64,000 bases of DNA, from the NCBI GenBank assembly GCA_963741055.1, contig CAVUGU010000010.1, forward strand, positions 124,001-188,000, given 5' to 3'. The stretch comes from Bog-756 sp963741055. GTDB lineage: Bacteria; Actinomycetota; Acidimicrobiia; Acidimicrobiales; RAAP-2. A program made the position numbers and the translations under genes. The notes beneath the pieces were generated by a model. That model was not told the origin of the DNA. It ran no database searches and saw nothing but the letters and a program-made list of their open reading frames with translations. Shown in pieces: positions 1 through 8,786 of the stretch; within the stretch, counting starts at the first letter, position 1; the number at the start of each line of letters is the position of its first letter.

Positions 1-738
1 GGCCTCGACCAGGTCGAAGGGGGGCCGGTTGGTCTCGGCGACCACCGCGATGAAAAAGAGCAGGAAGGGCACCACCGCCAGGCGGATCACGTTCCACTGC
101 CAGAAGTGAGCGGACTGCGCGTCCACGATCGCCCGCGTGCTGAGCGAGCCGGTGATGAGCACGACCATCACGATGGTGATCCCGAGGGCGGCCTCGTAGG
201 AGATCATCTGGGCCGACGCGCGGACCGAACCGAGCAATGGGTACTTCGAGCCCGACGACCACCCGGCCAGCATCACCCCGTAGACGCCGAGGGAGGACAT
301 CGCGAGGAGGAAGAGGATCCCCATCGGCGGGTCGGCCAGCTGCAGCTCGAAGGTGTGCCCGCCGACGGTCACCACCCCGCCGACCGGCACGACGGCAAAG
401 GAGAGGAAGGCGGTGACGATGGTGATGTAGGGAGCGAGGATGAAGATGCGCCGGTCCGACCGGGTCGGGAGGAGATCCTCCTTGAAGAAGAGCTTGATCC
501 CGTCGGCGAGGGTCTGCGCGATGCCGAACGGTCCGGCCCGGTTGGGCCCGATCCGGCTCTGCATGTCCGAGATCACCTTGCGCTCGAACCAGATCATGAG
601 CATCACCGACACCAACAGCGCGCCGAAGACCACCAACACCTTGATCACGACGATCAGGAAGACCCACCAGTTGAAGCCGTTGTCGTAGAGCGGGTCGCCC
701 GCGAAGAGCGGGTGGAGGAGCCCGACCAGCGCGCTCAT
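1..738 (-). CDS. nuoH: NADH-quinone oxidoreductase subunit H (partial, 3' end outside window)
   Basis: Membrane subunit of complex I that forms the quinone-entry channel next to the peripheral arm. The 246 visible residues start with a hydrophobic helix and contain the family motifs FERKVISDMQSRIGPNRAGP and GIKLFFKED in the first 100 residues, then further transmembrane helices ending in AETNRPPFDLVEA, the usual quinone-site loop. The ATG at 738 overlaps the nuoG stop as ATGA, so the two are translationally coupled. The gene runs off the left edge; nuoI-N are expected beyond it. Family assignment is certain. Confidence 0.97.
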   Translation of the reverse strand, partial: MSALVGLLHPLFAGDPLYDNGFNWWVFLIVVIKVLVVFGALLVSVMLMIWFERKVISDMQSRIGPNRAGPFGIAQTLADGIKLFFKEDLLPTRSDRRIFILAPYITIVTAFLSFAVVPVGGVVTVGGHTFELQLADPPMGILFLLAMSSLGVYGVMLAGWSSGSKYPLLGSVRASAQMISYEAALGITIVMVVLITGSLSTRAIVDAQSAHFWQWNVIRLAVVPFLLFFIAVVAETNRPPFDLVEA

Positions 739-3503
739 GGCGCCTCCAACCGGAGCTCGGTCACCGGCTCGCCGACGTCGATCAGATCGGCGACCGTCGA
801 CCCGTCCGCGCTGGTGTCGGTCCGCCCGTCGTCGAAGGGCACGTTGAACTCGGCGGCCACCACGCCGCGGGCCAGAGAGGAGTCGGCCGCGGTCCGAACG
901 ACCGCTTGGCCGCGCCCGGTACGGGCCCGGACCCGACCACCGTCGGCCAATCCGAGCGCGTCGAGGTCGTCGGGGTGCACCCGTAGACGGGACACGGGAA
1001 CCAGCGCAGCGAGTGCGGGAACCGCACGGACCGACGAACCGAGGTCGTACAGGTGGCGTTTCGCGACCAGGCGGAGCGATCCGTTCGCCGTGGCCGGCAC
1101 CCGGGGAACGTCGAGAGGCACCGCGCCGTGCAGGGATTCGGGACGGCGCGGCTCGCTTCCGGTGGCGCTCGCCCGGTCGCCCTCCTCGCGCTCGTCTGCT
1201 TCCGAACCTTCGCCGGTCAGAAGTGAGACGGTGTCCGGCGCCTCGGCCAAACCCGCCCGCGGCGGCGCCCCCTGCCACTCGACCGATTCGACGCCGGGGA
1301 AGGCGATCGGGTCGAGGGGCGCGACCGGACGGCGGACCAGGGTCACCTCCTGGGCCACGAGCGGCGCGACCACTCCGTCGGCGGCGCCCGGCTCGTCGAG
1401 GACCCCCCGGGTGATTCCCCGATGGGAGGGGGCCAGGCGCTCGATCTCGTCCCAGACCGCGGCGGCCGAGTCGAAGCCGAGATCGGTGCCGAGGTGGTCC
1501 GCAAGCTCCGCGGCGATCATCCAGTCCGGCCAGGCCTGGCCGGGCGGGACCAGCTTCTGGCCGAGCCGGGTGATCCGTCCCTCGAGATTGGTGGTGGTGC
1601 CGGGCCGCTCGTGCGCTTCGGCGGCCGGGAGCACCACGTCGGCGAGCTCGGTGACCGCGTCCGGAGCCGACGCGATCGCGACCACGAAACCCGCACTCTC
1701 GAGCGCCCGCTCGGCGAGGCCGCGATCCGGGAAGTCGTGCAAGGGATCCGCACCGAGGAGCAACAGCGCACCGACCGGCCGGTCACCGCTCGTCTCGTGC
1801 TCGCCGCGCGCCGCCGCCTGCAGGATGCCCGTGGTGTCCCTCCCACGCTCTTCGGGAAGGCCGCCCCACGCGTGCTCGAACCAGGCCCGGCCGTCCTCGA
1901 GCGACACCCGGCCCGGCAGCATTCCCGGTGCCATCCCCATGTCGATCGCTCCCTGCACGTTGGCGCGGCGCAACGCCGGGAGGAACTTGGCGTTCGGGAA
2001 CGCCTTCGCGATCACTTGCGCAGCGTCCGCTACCAGCTCGCCGTGCTCGGCGAGGGACGGACGTCCCACGACCACGACGAGACGGTCGGCCGAGAGCAGG
2101 CGGCGCGCGGTCTCCAGTTGGTCACGCCCGACCGACCCCGGTGCCTCTTCGTGGCCGGCGAGTGCCTCGGCGACCGTGCCCACCTCACCCGGTCGGAATC
2201 GCAGCGACGCCGCCGAATAGGGGGTGAGCGAGGTCGCCTGCGATGCGAGCTCGACCAGCGAGGTCGCGCCGCCCACCAACGCGGCACGGAGCCGGAGGAA
2301 GAGCACCGGCAACTCCTCGCGGAGGTCGCCCGAGAGCACGAGCACCGTCTCCGCCGAACCCATCTCGTCGATGGTGGCTCGCGGGAGCGCGGCCACCACC
2401 TCGGCCGGGAGGCCGTCGCCGAGCTGCGCGTCGACCGAGTCGGTGCGGAGCACCCCCTTTGCGAGCTTGGTCCAGGCGTAGGCGCCTTCGTTGGTGAGAC
2501 GCGCGCCGCCGACGATCGCGACCGAGTCCGCCCCGGAGCGGTCGGCCGTGTCACGGAGCCGGTCGGCGACCGCCTTCAGCGCCTCGTGCCACGAGGCGGG
2601 CACCAGCGCGCCCTCCTTGCGGACCAAGGGTTCGACCAGGCGCTCCTCGCTGTTCACGGCGTCGCAGGCGAACCGGCCCTTGTCGCAGAGCCAGCCCTGG
2701 TTGACCGGGTCGGTGTCGATGCCGAGCAGTCGGGTCACCCGGTTCGACGACGACTGCACCGCGATCCGGCACCCCACCGCACAGGTGGTGCAGGTGGACT
2801 CGACCTGGTCGAGGTCCCAGGGCCGCGCGGCGAACCGGTAGGGCTTGGCGGTCAGCGCGCCGACCGGACAGATCTGCACGGTGTTGCCGGAGAAGTACGA
2901 GGCGAAGGGCAGCTCGGGGAAGATCCCGACCTCGAGCTGCTCCCCGCGGCCGATGAAGTCGATCTGGGCCTCCCCCGCGATCTCGTCGGCGAACCGGGTG
3001 CAGCGACTGCACTGGATGCACCGCTCGCGGTCGAGCAGCACCAGCTCCGAGATGGGGATCGGCTTGGCGAAGTGGCGCTTCTCCTCGACGAAGCGCGTCT
3101 CGCCGGGACCGTAGGCAAGGGTCTGGTCCTGCAGCGGGCACTCGCCGCCCTTGTCGCAGACCGGGCAGTCGAGCGGATGGTTGATGAGCAGGAATTCGAG
3201 CACGCCGTCCTGGGCCTTCTTGACCCGCTCCGAGGTGGTGTCCACGGTCATGCCGTCCTGGACCTCGATGTAGCAGCTCGGCTGGAGTGACGGCCCGCGC
3301 GGTCCGCTGACCTCGACGAGACACATCCGGCAGACGCCGACCGAGGCCATGCGCGGGTGGTAGCAGAACCGCGGGACGAAGGTGCCCGCGCGCTCCGCTG
3401 CAGCGATGAGCATGTCGCCCTTCTTCGCCTCGACCTCGCGTCCGTCGAGGGTGAAGGTCAACCGTCCGTCGTCGGCGGCCCCGGGTGCGGTGGCATCACT
3501 CAT
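735..3503 (-). CDS. nuoG: NADH-quinone oxidoreductase subunit G, iron-sulfur/molybdopterin-fold protein
   Basis: Largest peripheral subunit of complex I, carrying the electron-transfer chain of FeS clusters. Seen in order: a 2Fe-2S ferredoxin domain (Cys47, 58, 61, 77), a His/Cys 4Fe-4S site (His109, Cys113, 116, 122), a 4Fe-4S site (Cys162, 165, 168, 212), then CTTCAVGC near residue 238 with a later Cys in WLCDKG. This last set matches the extra N7 cluster of some bacterial NuoG. The rest is a molybdopterin-oxidoreductase-type domain without obvious catalytic use. 922 residues. I chose ATG 3503 over an upstream in-frame start because the extra stretch reads as nuoF in another frame; the start overlaps the nuoF stop by 8 nt. 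Confidence 0.97.
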   Translation of the reverse strand: MSDATAPGAADDGRLTFTLDGREVEAKKGDMLIAAAERAGTFVPRFCYHPRMASVGVCRMCLVEVSGPRGPSLQPSCYIEVQDGMTVDTTSERVKKAQDGVLEFLLINHPLDCPVCDKGGECPLQDQTLAYGPGETRFVEEKRHFAKPIPISELVLLDRERCIQCSRCTRFADEIAGEAQIDFIGRGEQLEVGIFPELPFASYFSGNTVQICPVGALTAKPYRFAARPWDLDQVESTCTTCAVGCRIAVQSSSNRVTRLLGIDTDPVNQGWLCDKGRFACDAVNSEERLVEPLVRKEGALVPASWHEALKAVADRLRDTADRSGADSVAIVGGARLTNEGAYAWTKLAKGVLRTDSVDAQLGDGLPAEVVAALPRATIDEMGSAETVLVLSGDLREELPVLFLRLRAALVGGATSLVELASQATSLTPYSAASLRFRPGEVGTVAEALAGHEEAPGSVGRDQLETARRLLSADRLVVVVGRPSLAEHGELVADAAQVIAKAFPNAKFLPALRRANVQGAIDMGMAPGMLPGRVSLEDGRAWFEHAWGGLPEERGRDTTGILQAAARGEHETSGDRPVGALLLLGADPLHDFPDRGLAERALESAGFVVAIASAPDAVTELADVVLPAAEAHERPGTTTNLEGRITRLGQKLVPPGQAWPDWMIAAELADHLGTDLGFDSAAAVWDEIERLAPSHRGITRGVLDEPGAADGVVAPLVAQEVTLVRRPVAPLDPIAFPGVESVEWQGAPPRAGLAEAPDTVSLLTGEGSEADEREEGDRASATGSEPRRPESLHGAVPLDVPRVPATANGSLRLVAKRHLYDLGSSVRAVPALAALVPVSRLRVHPDDLDALGLADGGRVRARTGRGQAVVRTAADSSLARGVVAAEFNVPFDDGRTDTSADGSTVADLIDVGEPVTELRLEAP

Positions 3504-4800
3504 AGGGACACCCGCCTTCTTTGACGTGCACGAGGAACTCGTCGCGGAACATCTCGATCGCCGAGTGGATCGAGGACGGGATCGAGGGTCCGAGCACGCA
3601 GATGGTGGTCTGCTGGGGCGGCCAGTTGAGGCCCGGCGAGATGTTGTCGCTCGCGTCGAGCAGGAGGTCGACGTCGTCCTCGCGGCCCTCACCGCCTTCG
3701 ATGCGGGCCAGGATCCGCTCGAGCCATCCGGCGCCTTCGCGGCAGGGAGTGCATTGCCCGCACGACTCGCGCGCGAAGAACTTGGTGATCCGCCAGGCGG
3801 CTCGGACCGGACAGGTGTGGTCGTCCATCACCACGATGGAGCCAGAGCCGAGCATCGAGCCGGCCTCGGCCACCTCGTCCTGTCCGAGCGGCAGGTCGAT
3901 CTGGTCGGGACCGAACCACGGCGCGGAGACACCCCCGGGGATGAAGGCCTTCAACGCCCGGTCGTTCCGGATGCCGCCGCCGAGCGAAGGTGCGTGGATC
4001 AGGTCGGCGAAGGTGGTCTTCACCATCTCGATCTCGAACACACCGGGGTGGTTGACGTGGCCGGCCAGCGCGAAGAGCCGAGTGCCGGCGGAGCGCCCCT
4101 CGCCGAGGCCGGCGAACGCGGCCCCGCCGTGCTCGACGATCCAGGGCAGGTTGGACATGGTCTCCACGTTGTTCACCACGGTCGGCTCGCCGTAGAGACC
4201 GATCGCCGCGGGGAAGTAGGGGGGCTTGATCCGGGGGAAGCCGCGCTTTCCCTCGAGCGATTCGAGCAGCGCGGTCTCCTCGCCGCAGATGTAGGCGCCG
4301 GCACCCGGGTGGACCACCACATCGAGCGAGAAGCCCGATCCGAAGATGTCCGGGCCCACTGCGCCGTGTGCGTAGGCATCGTTGAGCGCGGACTGGACCC
4401 GCTCGAGCCCGAGCGCGAACTCGCCGCGGATGTAGACGAACGCCTGGGTCACCTGCAGCGCGTAGGAGGCGATCACCACACCTTCGATCAGCTGGTGGGG
4501 GTCCCGCTCGATGAGCAGGTGGTCCTTGAAGGTCGCCGGCTCGCTCTCGTCCCCGTTCACCACCAGGTAGGTCACCGGGTTCTTCCGGAGCATCGCCCAC
4601 TTGCGCCCGGCGGGAAAGCCTGCGCCGCCTCGGCCGAGGAGGCTCGCGGTGTCGACCTGGTGGGAGACCGCTTCAGGGGTCATGGTCAGCGCCTTGCGCA
4701 AGCCCTCGTAGCCGCCGGTCGCGAGGTAGCGCTCGAGGGTGTAGGAGTCCTCGTACGCGAGACGCGCGGTCACGATCTTCGGAGCGTCGGTGAGGGTCAC
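3496..4800 (-). CDS. nuoF: NADH-quinone oxidoreductase subunit F, NADH/FMN-binding
   Basis: Binds NADH and FMN and passes electrons to cluster N3. Visible motifs: GRGGAGFPAGRKW at residues 57-69 (NADH loop), NGDESEPATFKD (FMN region), GAGAYICGEETALLESLEG, and ESCGQCTPCREG with a later QTTICVLG Cys, together the four N3 ligands. 434 residues is normal for the family. The GTG start at 4800 overlaps the nuoE stop as GTGA; a longer frame upstream is only the shadow of nuoE. Confidence is very high for function and good for the start. Confidence 0.97.
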   Translation of the reverse strand: MTLTDAPKIVTARLAYEDSYTLERYLATGGYEGLRKALTMTPEAVSHQVDTASLLGRGGAGFPAGRKWAMLRKNPVTYLVVNGDESEPATFKDHLLIERDPHQLIEGVVIASYALQVTQAFVYIRGEFALGLERVQSALNDAYAHGAVGPDIFGSGFSLDVVVHPGAGAYICGEETALLESLEGKRGFPRIKPPYFPAAIGLYGEPTVVNNVETMSNLPWIVEHGGAAFAGLGEGRSAGTRLFALAGHVNHPGVFEIEMVKTTFADLIHAPSLGGGIRNDRALKAFIPGGVSAPWFGPDQIDLPLGQDEVAEAGSMLGSGSIVVMDDHTCPVRAAWRITKFFARESCGQCTPCREGAGWLERILARIEGGEGREDDVDLLLDASDNISPGLNWPPQQTTICVLGPSIPSSIHSAIEMFRDEFLVHVKEGGCPYE

Positions 4801-5516
4801 GAGCCACCCCCTCCGGATCCCGACGAACCGCTCGTCGCCGGTGCGTCGGCCGCGCGGCGTGCCTGTGCGTCGGCCATCGCGGCCCGCTCTGCGGCGACCT
4901 GCGCGGGATCGGCGGTGAGGCCCACGTCGCGGGCGACCCGGTTGAGCGTGCCGTGCGGGGGGATCTCGCCCGGTCGACCGCCCGCCCGCAGCTCGGCCAC
5001 CAGTGCATCGAAGGACTCCGGCGTCTGCGCGCCGACGAAACGGTGGTTCACCTGTACGCAGGGTGCGCGGTCGCAGTCGGCGAGGCACTCGGCCTCCTCG
5101 AGCGTGACCACTCCGTCGAGGGTGGTGCCACCGGCCTTGACCCCGAGGGAGTCCTCCGCGTGCTCGAGGAGCTCGATGGCGCCGTCGAGCAGGCAGGCGA
5201 TGTTGGTGCAGATCGAGACGAGGTAGGTGCCGACCGGTGCGGTGTGCAGCATGTCGTAGAAGGTGGCGGTGCCGTACACCTCGGCCGGGGTGACCCCGAC
5301 CAGCGCGGCGAGGTCCTCCATCGCGCCGGGAGTGAGCCACCCGTCCTCTGCCTGCGCGAGATGGCAGAGGGGGATGAGCGCGGAGCGCGGCTCGGGATAG
5401 AGCGCGACCAGCTCGCGAGCCCGTGCCCAGGCCTCCTCGGAGAGATGCCGCGGCCCCTCCGCGCCGGATGGCCCACGTGAGGACGGCACACCGACCGGCA
5501 CCCCGCTACTGCTCAT
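4797..5516 (-). CDS. nuoE: NADH-quinone oxidoreductase subunit E, 2Fe-2S thioredoxin-like
   Basis: Carries the off-path cluster N1a and pairs with NuoF. The four ligands are Cys103 and Cys108 (CTNIAC) and Cys144 and Cys148 (ECLADC), the standard C-x4-C ... C-x3-C pattern. At 239 residues it is longer than the usual ~160-180: there is a short Ser/Pro-rich leader and a C-terminal tail of about 60 residues rich in Ala and ending in a Gly/Ser run. The ATG at 5516 overlaps the nuoD stop (ATGA). The tail is low complexity and probably disordered. Confidence 0.96.
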   Translation of the reverse strand: MSSSGVPVGVPSSRGPSGAEGPRHLSEEAWARARELVALYPEPRSALIPLCHLAQAEDGWLTPGAMEDLAALVGVTPAEVYGTATFYDMLHTAPVGTYLVSICTNIACLLDGAIELLEHAEDSLGVKAGGTTLDGVVTLEEAECLADCDRAPCVQVNHRFVGAQTPESFDALVAELRAGGRPGEIPPHGTLNRVARDVGLTADPAQVAAERAAMADAQARRAADAPATSGSSGSGGGGS

Positions 5517-6964
5517 CGGTCCACCTCCCCCATCACCGGGTCGATGGACGAGGTGACCGCGACCGCGTCGGCGAGCAGGCCCCCGCGCATCATCACCGGC
5601 AGGCCCTGGAGGTTGACGAAGCTCGGTCCGCGGATGTGCATGCGGTAGGGCTTCGGCGTCCCGTCCGACACCAGGTAGCAGCCGATCTCCCCGCGGGGCG
5701 ACTCGACCGCGACGTAGGTCTCCCCGACCGGCGCCCGGAATCCTTCGGTGAACACCTTGAAGTGGTGGATGAGGGCTTCCATCGACTCGTCGATGCGGCC
5801 CCGCGGTGGCGGGGTGACCTTCTTGTCCTGCACCCGGTAGTCGCCGAGCGGCATCTTCTCGATGATCTGGCGGATGATCCGCACCGACTCGCGGACCTCG
5901 TTCAACCGGATCGAGTACCGGTCGAAGTTGTCGCCGTAGGTGCCGACGATGACGTCGAACTCCACCTCGTCGTAGCGGAGGTAGGGCATGGAGCGGCGGA
6001 GGTCCCAGGGGACCCCGGTCGAGCGCAGGATCGGCCCGGTGAGGCTGAGCGCGAGGGCCTCCTCGGCGGAGATGGCGCCGACCCCCTCGGTGCGCTGCCG
6101 GAACACCGGCTGGCCGGTCAGGAGCTCGTCGTACTCCTCGGTCCGCGGGATCACCGTGTCGCAGATGACGGTGACGTCGTCCTCCCATCCGTCGGGGAGA
6201 TCCGCGGCGGTCCCGCCCGGACGGATGAAGTTGTGGTTCATCCTCAAGCCGGTCGTCTTCTCGAAGAACCCGAGGATCATCTCGCGCTCGCGGAAGCCGT
6301 AGATCATCATCGAGGTCGAGCCGAGGTCCATCCCGTTGGTGGCCAACCACATGAGGTGCGACGAGACCCGATTGAGCTCGACCATGAGCATCCGGATCCA
6401 CTCGGCACGTGGTGGCAGCTCGACCCCGAGCAGGGACTCGACCGCCATCGAGAGCACCAGCTCGTTGGAGAGCGGTGCGAGGTAGTCCATCCGGGTGACG
6501 TTGGTGGACCCCTGGACGTAGGTGAGCTCTTCGCCGGTCTTCTCCATGCCCGTGTGCAGATAGCCGACGACCGGCTTGGTCCGGAGCACCGTCTCGCCGT
6601 CGAGCTCGATCATCAGCCGGAGCACGCCGTGGGTGGACGGGTGCTGGGGGCCCATGTTGATGATCATGGTCTGATCGTCGGAACGCTCGATGTCGATGTC
6701 GGAGGGATCGAGGGTCGTGCCCTCCGGAAGGCGGAGGACGGCTCCGACCTCGCGCCGGAGCTCGCGGGGCTCTGTGTCGGTCCGCTGGCCGAGCTCTTGG
6801 CGGCCCTCGGAGGTCTCGGCGACCAGACCCTCGGTGGCGCCGGCCGGCTCGGGGGTGAGGAAGGCTTCGCCGCTGACCGGAGGGCCGGGAACGGCGTCCG
6901 GGTGGGGTGGGGCGGGCGGCTCGTCCGAGCCACCTGCGGGAAGGTCGGTTCCCGTGGTGCTCAT
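5513..6964 (-). CDS. nuoD: NADH-quinone oxidoreductase subunit D, 49-kDa quinone-site subunit
   Basis: Forms the quinone reduction site with NuoB. The conserved core begins with MIINMGPQHPSTHGVLRL near residue 83 and continues through GYLHTGMEKTGEE, a long helical region, and the C-terminal DPVMGEVDR. 483 residues; about 75 residues before the core form a Pro/Gly/Glu-rich extension absent from the classical enzyme. ATG 6964 is chosen because it overlaps the nuoC stop as ATGA; the frame stays open further upstream only as a shadow of nuoC. Confidence 0.97.
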   Translation of the reverse strand: MSTTGTDLPAGGSDEPPAPPHPDAVPGPPVSGEAFLTPEPAGATEGLVAETSEGRQELGQRTDTEPRELRREVGAVLRLPEGTTLDPSDIDIERSDDQTMIINMGPQHPSTHGVLRLMIELDGETVLRTKPVVGYLHTGMEKTGEELTYVQGSTNVTRMDYLAPLSNELVLSMAVESLLGVELPPRAEWIRMLMVELNRVSSHLMWLATNGMDLGSTSMMIYGFREREMILGFFEKTTGLRMNHNFIRPGGTAADLPDGWEDDVTVICDTVIPRTEEYDELLTGQPVFRQRTEGVGAISAEEALALSLTGPILRSTGVPWDLRRSMPYLRYDEVEFDVIVGTYGDNFDRYSIRLNEVRESVRIIRQIIEKMPLGDYRVQDKKVTPPPRGRIDESMEALIHHFKVFTEGFRAPVGETYVAVESPRGEIGCYLVSDGTPKPYRMHIRGPSFVNLQGLPVMMRGGLLADAVAVTSSIDPVMGEVDR

Positions 6965-7440
6965 CTCGGCCCGGGTGCTCCCTTGAACTGGACCGGCACC
7001 CGACCCACCCCGTAGTCCTTTCGGAGGGGGTGGCCCTCCCAGTCCTCGGGCATGAGGATCCGGGTCATGTCGGGGTGGCCCTCGAAGACGATCCCGAACA
7101 GGTCGTAGGCCTCGCGCTCCATCGCGTCGGTGCCGGGATAGAGGTCGAACAGCGACGGAGCGACCGTGTCCGACTCGGGCACCTGCAGGCGGATCCGGAG
7201 CCGGCGCGCCTGGCTCAGCGAGAGCAGGTTGACCACCACCTCGAAACGCTCGGCGACCACTCCCTCGGGGAGCCGGCGCCCCGGGTGTGTGAGGTAGTCC
7301 ACCCCGCAGAGGTCGGCGCACATCTCGAAGCCGCCGTCTCGCAGCTCACGAACCAGATCGACGTACTGGGCGCGGGTCGGGAAGAGCACCTCCTGGCCGG
7401 TGCCGGCACCCGCTCGCACCACGTCGGTGCCCGTCGTCAC
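6961..7440 (-). CDS. nuoC: NADH-quinone oxidoreductase subunit C, 30-kDa subunit
   Basis: Scaffold subunit of the peripheral arm. The signature EREAYDLFGIVFEGHPDMTR and the following LMPEDWEGHPLRKDYG are intact near the C terminus, which is the most conserved part of the family. 159 residues, on the short side of normal. The start is GTG at 7440, overlapping the nuoB stop (GTGA). It lacks the long extensions seen in NuoB, NuoD and NuoE here. Confidence 0.96.
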   Translation of the reverse strand: MTTGTDVVRAGAGTGQEVLFPTRAQYVDLVRELRDGGFEMCADLCGVDYLTHPGRRLPEGVVAERFEVVVNLLSLSQARRLRIRLQVPESDTVAPSLFDLYPGTDAMEREAYDLFGIVFEGHPDMTRILMPEDWEGHPLRKDYGVGRVPVQFKGAPGPR

Positions 7441-8093
7441 AGGGGTTCACCGACGCTGCGTGCGATCACCGGGTTGCGCTTCGGGGTCCCGAGGTGTACC
7501 GCGTCCGGCCGATCCGGGTTCCACCCGGTGGTCGTCTCGTCCTCGCCCGCACCCGCGTCGTCGGTGTCACGGCCTTCTGCGCTCTCCAGCTCCACCGGAC
7601 GGGTGCCGAGCTCGACACCCTTGCGGCGGGTGATGTCCTCGGCGCGGACCTTCGCGTGCAGCGTGAGGATCGCGTGCATCAGGGTCTCCGGCGTGGGCGG
7701 GCAACCCGGGGCGTACACGTCGACGGGAACGATCTGGTCGACTCCTTGGACGATCGCGTAGTTGTTGAACATCCCGCCGGTGCTCGCGCACACCCCCATC
7801 GAGAGCACCCACTTCGGCTCCATCATCTGGTCGTAGACCTGTCGAAGGACCGGGGCCATCTTCTGGGACACCCGACCGGCGACGATCATCAGGTCGGCCT
7901 GACGGGGGGAAGCGCGGAAGACCTCCATACCGAAGCGCGCGAGATCGAAGTCGGCTGCGCCCACCGACATCATCTCGATCGCACAACAGGCGAGACCGAA
8001 CGTCGCCGGCCACATCGAGTAGGTCCTCGCCCACTTGACGAGATCCTCGAGACGGCCGGTCAGGAAGTTGTGCTGGAGATCCTCGAGACCCAT
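7437..8093 (-). CDS. nuoB: NADH-quinone oxidoreductase subunit B, N2 cluster subunit
   Basis: Holds the terminal 4Fe-4S cluster N2 that reduces quinone. Ligands are visible as the tandem Cys36-Cys37 (LACCAIE), Cys102 (GVCAS) and Cys131 (PGCPP). The enzyme core ends near residue 155; a further ~60 residues, acidic and Thr/Glu/Pro-rich, extend the C terminus to 218 residues. ATG at 8093; 18 nt separate it from the nuoA stop, the only non-overlapping junction in this part of the operon. Confidence 0.97.
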   Translation of the reverse strand: MGLEDLQHNFLTGRLEDLVKWARTYSMWPATFGLACCAIEMMSVGAADFDLARFGMEVFRASPRQADLMIVAGRVSQKMAPVLRQVYDQMMEPKWVLSMGVCASTGGMFNNYAIVQGVDQIVPVDVYAPGCPPTPETLMHAILTLHAKVRAEDITRRKGVELGTRPVELESAEGRDTDDAGAGEDETTTGWNPDRPDAVHLGTPKRNPVIARSVGEPL

Positions 8094-8111
8094 GTCCCGC
8101 GCTCGTCTGGG

Positions 8112-8681
8112 CTACGCCGCCCGGCCGGGCCCGGTCGGTGCGGTGCCCGGTTCGACGGACGGGTCGTCGGGAGCGGTGCGGGGCGAAGGAGCAGCCGATG
8201 CCGCGACACCACCCGCCGCCGGTGCGCCGGCCCGGGGTGGCACGCTGATCCTCGAGATCGTCGAGCTCGAGGTCCTCGGCGGCATCGCCCCCTCGAGTCG
8301 TTTGGCCGGTCCCCAGTGGAGCGCACCATTGCTGATGAGGAAGAGGAAGGAGATGAACACCACCGCCGCGAAGACGACGACCTCGATCAGGCCGAACGAA
8401 CGTAGCTGGTGGAAGACGACGGCCCATGGGTACAAGAAGACGATCTCGATGTCGAAGATGATGAAGATCATCGCGACGAGGTAGAAGCGCACCGGGAAAC
8501 GGGCGGGCGGTTCGACGTCGGGCACGATGCCGCATTCGTACGGGGCCGTTTTGGCGGCGGTCGGCCGCTTGGAGGGGGCGAGCATGCCCGAGGCGACGAA
8601 GGATCCAGCGGCGAAGAGCAGGGCCAGGACGAGCAGGATCAGGATCGGCAGATAGTCGTCCACAACGTCGCTTTCTACCAC
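8112..8681 (-). CDS. nuoA: NADH-quinone oxidoreductase subunit A
   Basis: Small membrane subunit at the junction of the two arms. Three transmembrane helices are visible (LPILILLVLALLFAAG; FYLVAMIFIIFDIEIVFLYP; IEVVVFAAVVFISFLFLI), and YECGI plus the FDIEIVFLYPW motif are typical. After the core there is a ~60-residue Pro/Ala/Ser-rich C-terminal tail. I chose GTG 8681 because GGAAG lies 6 nt upstream; GTG 8663, just before DDYLPI, is the alternative. First gene of the nuo operon. Confidence 0.93.
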   Translation of the reverse strand: MVESDVVDDYLPILILLVLALLFAAGSFVASGMLAPSKRPTAAKTAPYECGIVPDVEPPARFPVRFYLVAMIFIIFDIEIVFLYPWAVVFHQLRSFGLIEVVVFAAVVFISFLFLISNGALHWGPAKRLEGAMPPRTSSSTISRISVPPRAGAPAAGGVAASAAPSPRTAPDDPSVEPGTAPTGPGRAA

Positions 8682-8773
8682 GGTGCTCTTCCGCGGGGCA
8701 CATCGAGCAGCGGGCCGCGAGCGCACCCAAAAGCCCTGTAGGACGCCGGTGTACCGCGTGCGGCGCGCGCCCC

Positions 8774-8779
8774 TACCAT
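8774..8779 (+). promoter_or_regulatory. Candidate -10 element for leaderless transcription of the geranylgeranyl reductase gene
   Basis: TACCAT fits the actinobacterial TANNNT -10 consensus and ends exactly 7 nt before the GTG at 8787, so the transcript would begin at or next to the start codon. No Shine-Dalgarno sequence is present. The same TACCAT-N7-GTG layout occurs before rex. Inference from spacing only. Confidence 0.45.
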
Positions 8780-8786
8780 TGGTGCC

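Noticed and set aside
106..2220. Long open frame on the plus strand opposite nuoG/nuoH
   Set aside because: It is antisense to clearly coding complex I genes, with His/Asp/Arg-rich composition typical of shadow frames in high-GC DNA.
8682..8786. Searched for a Rex operator in the nuoA promoter
   Set aside because: No TTGTGAA/TTCACAA half-sites at the required spacing.
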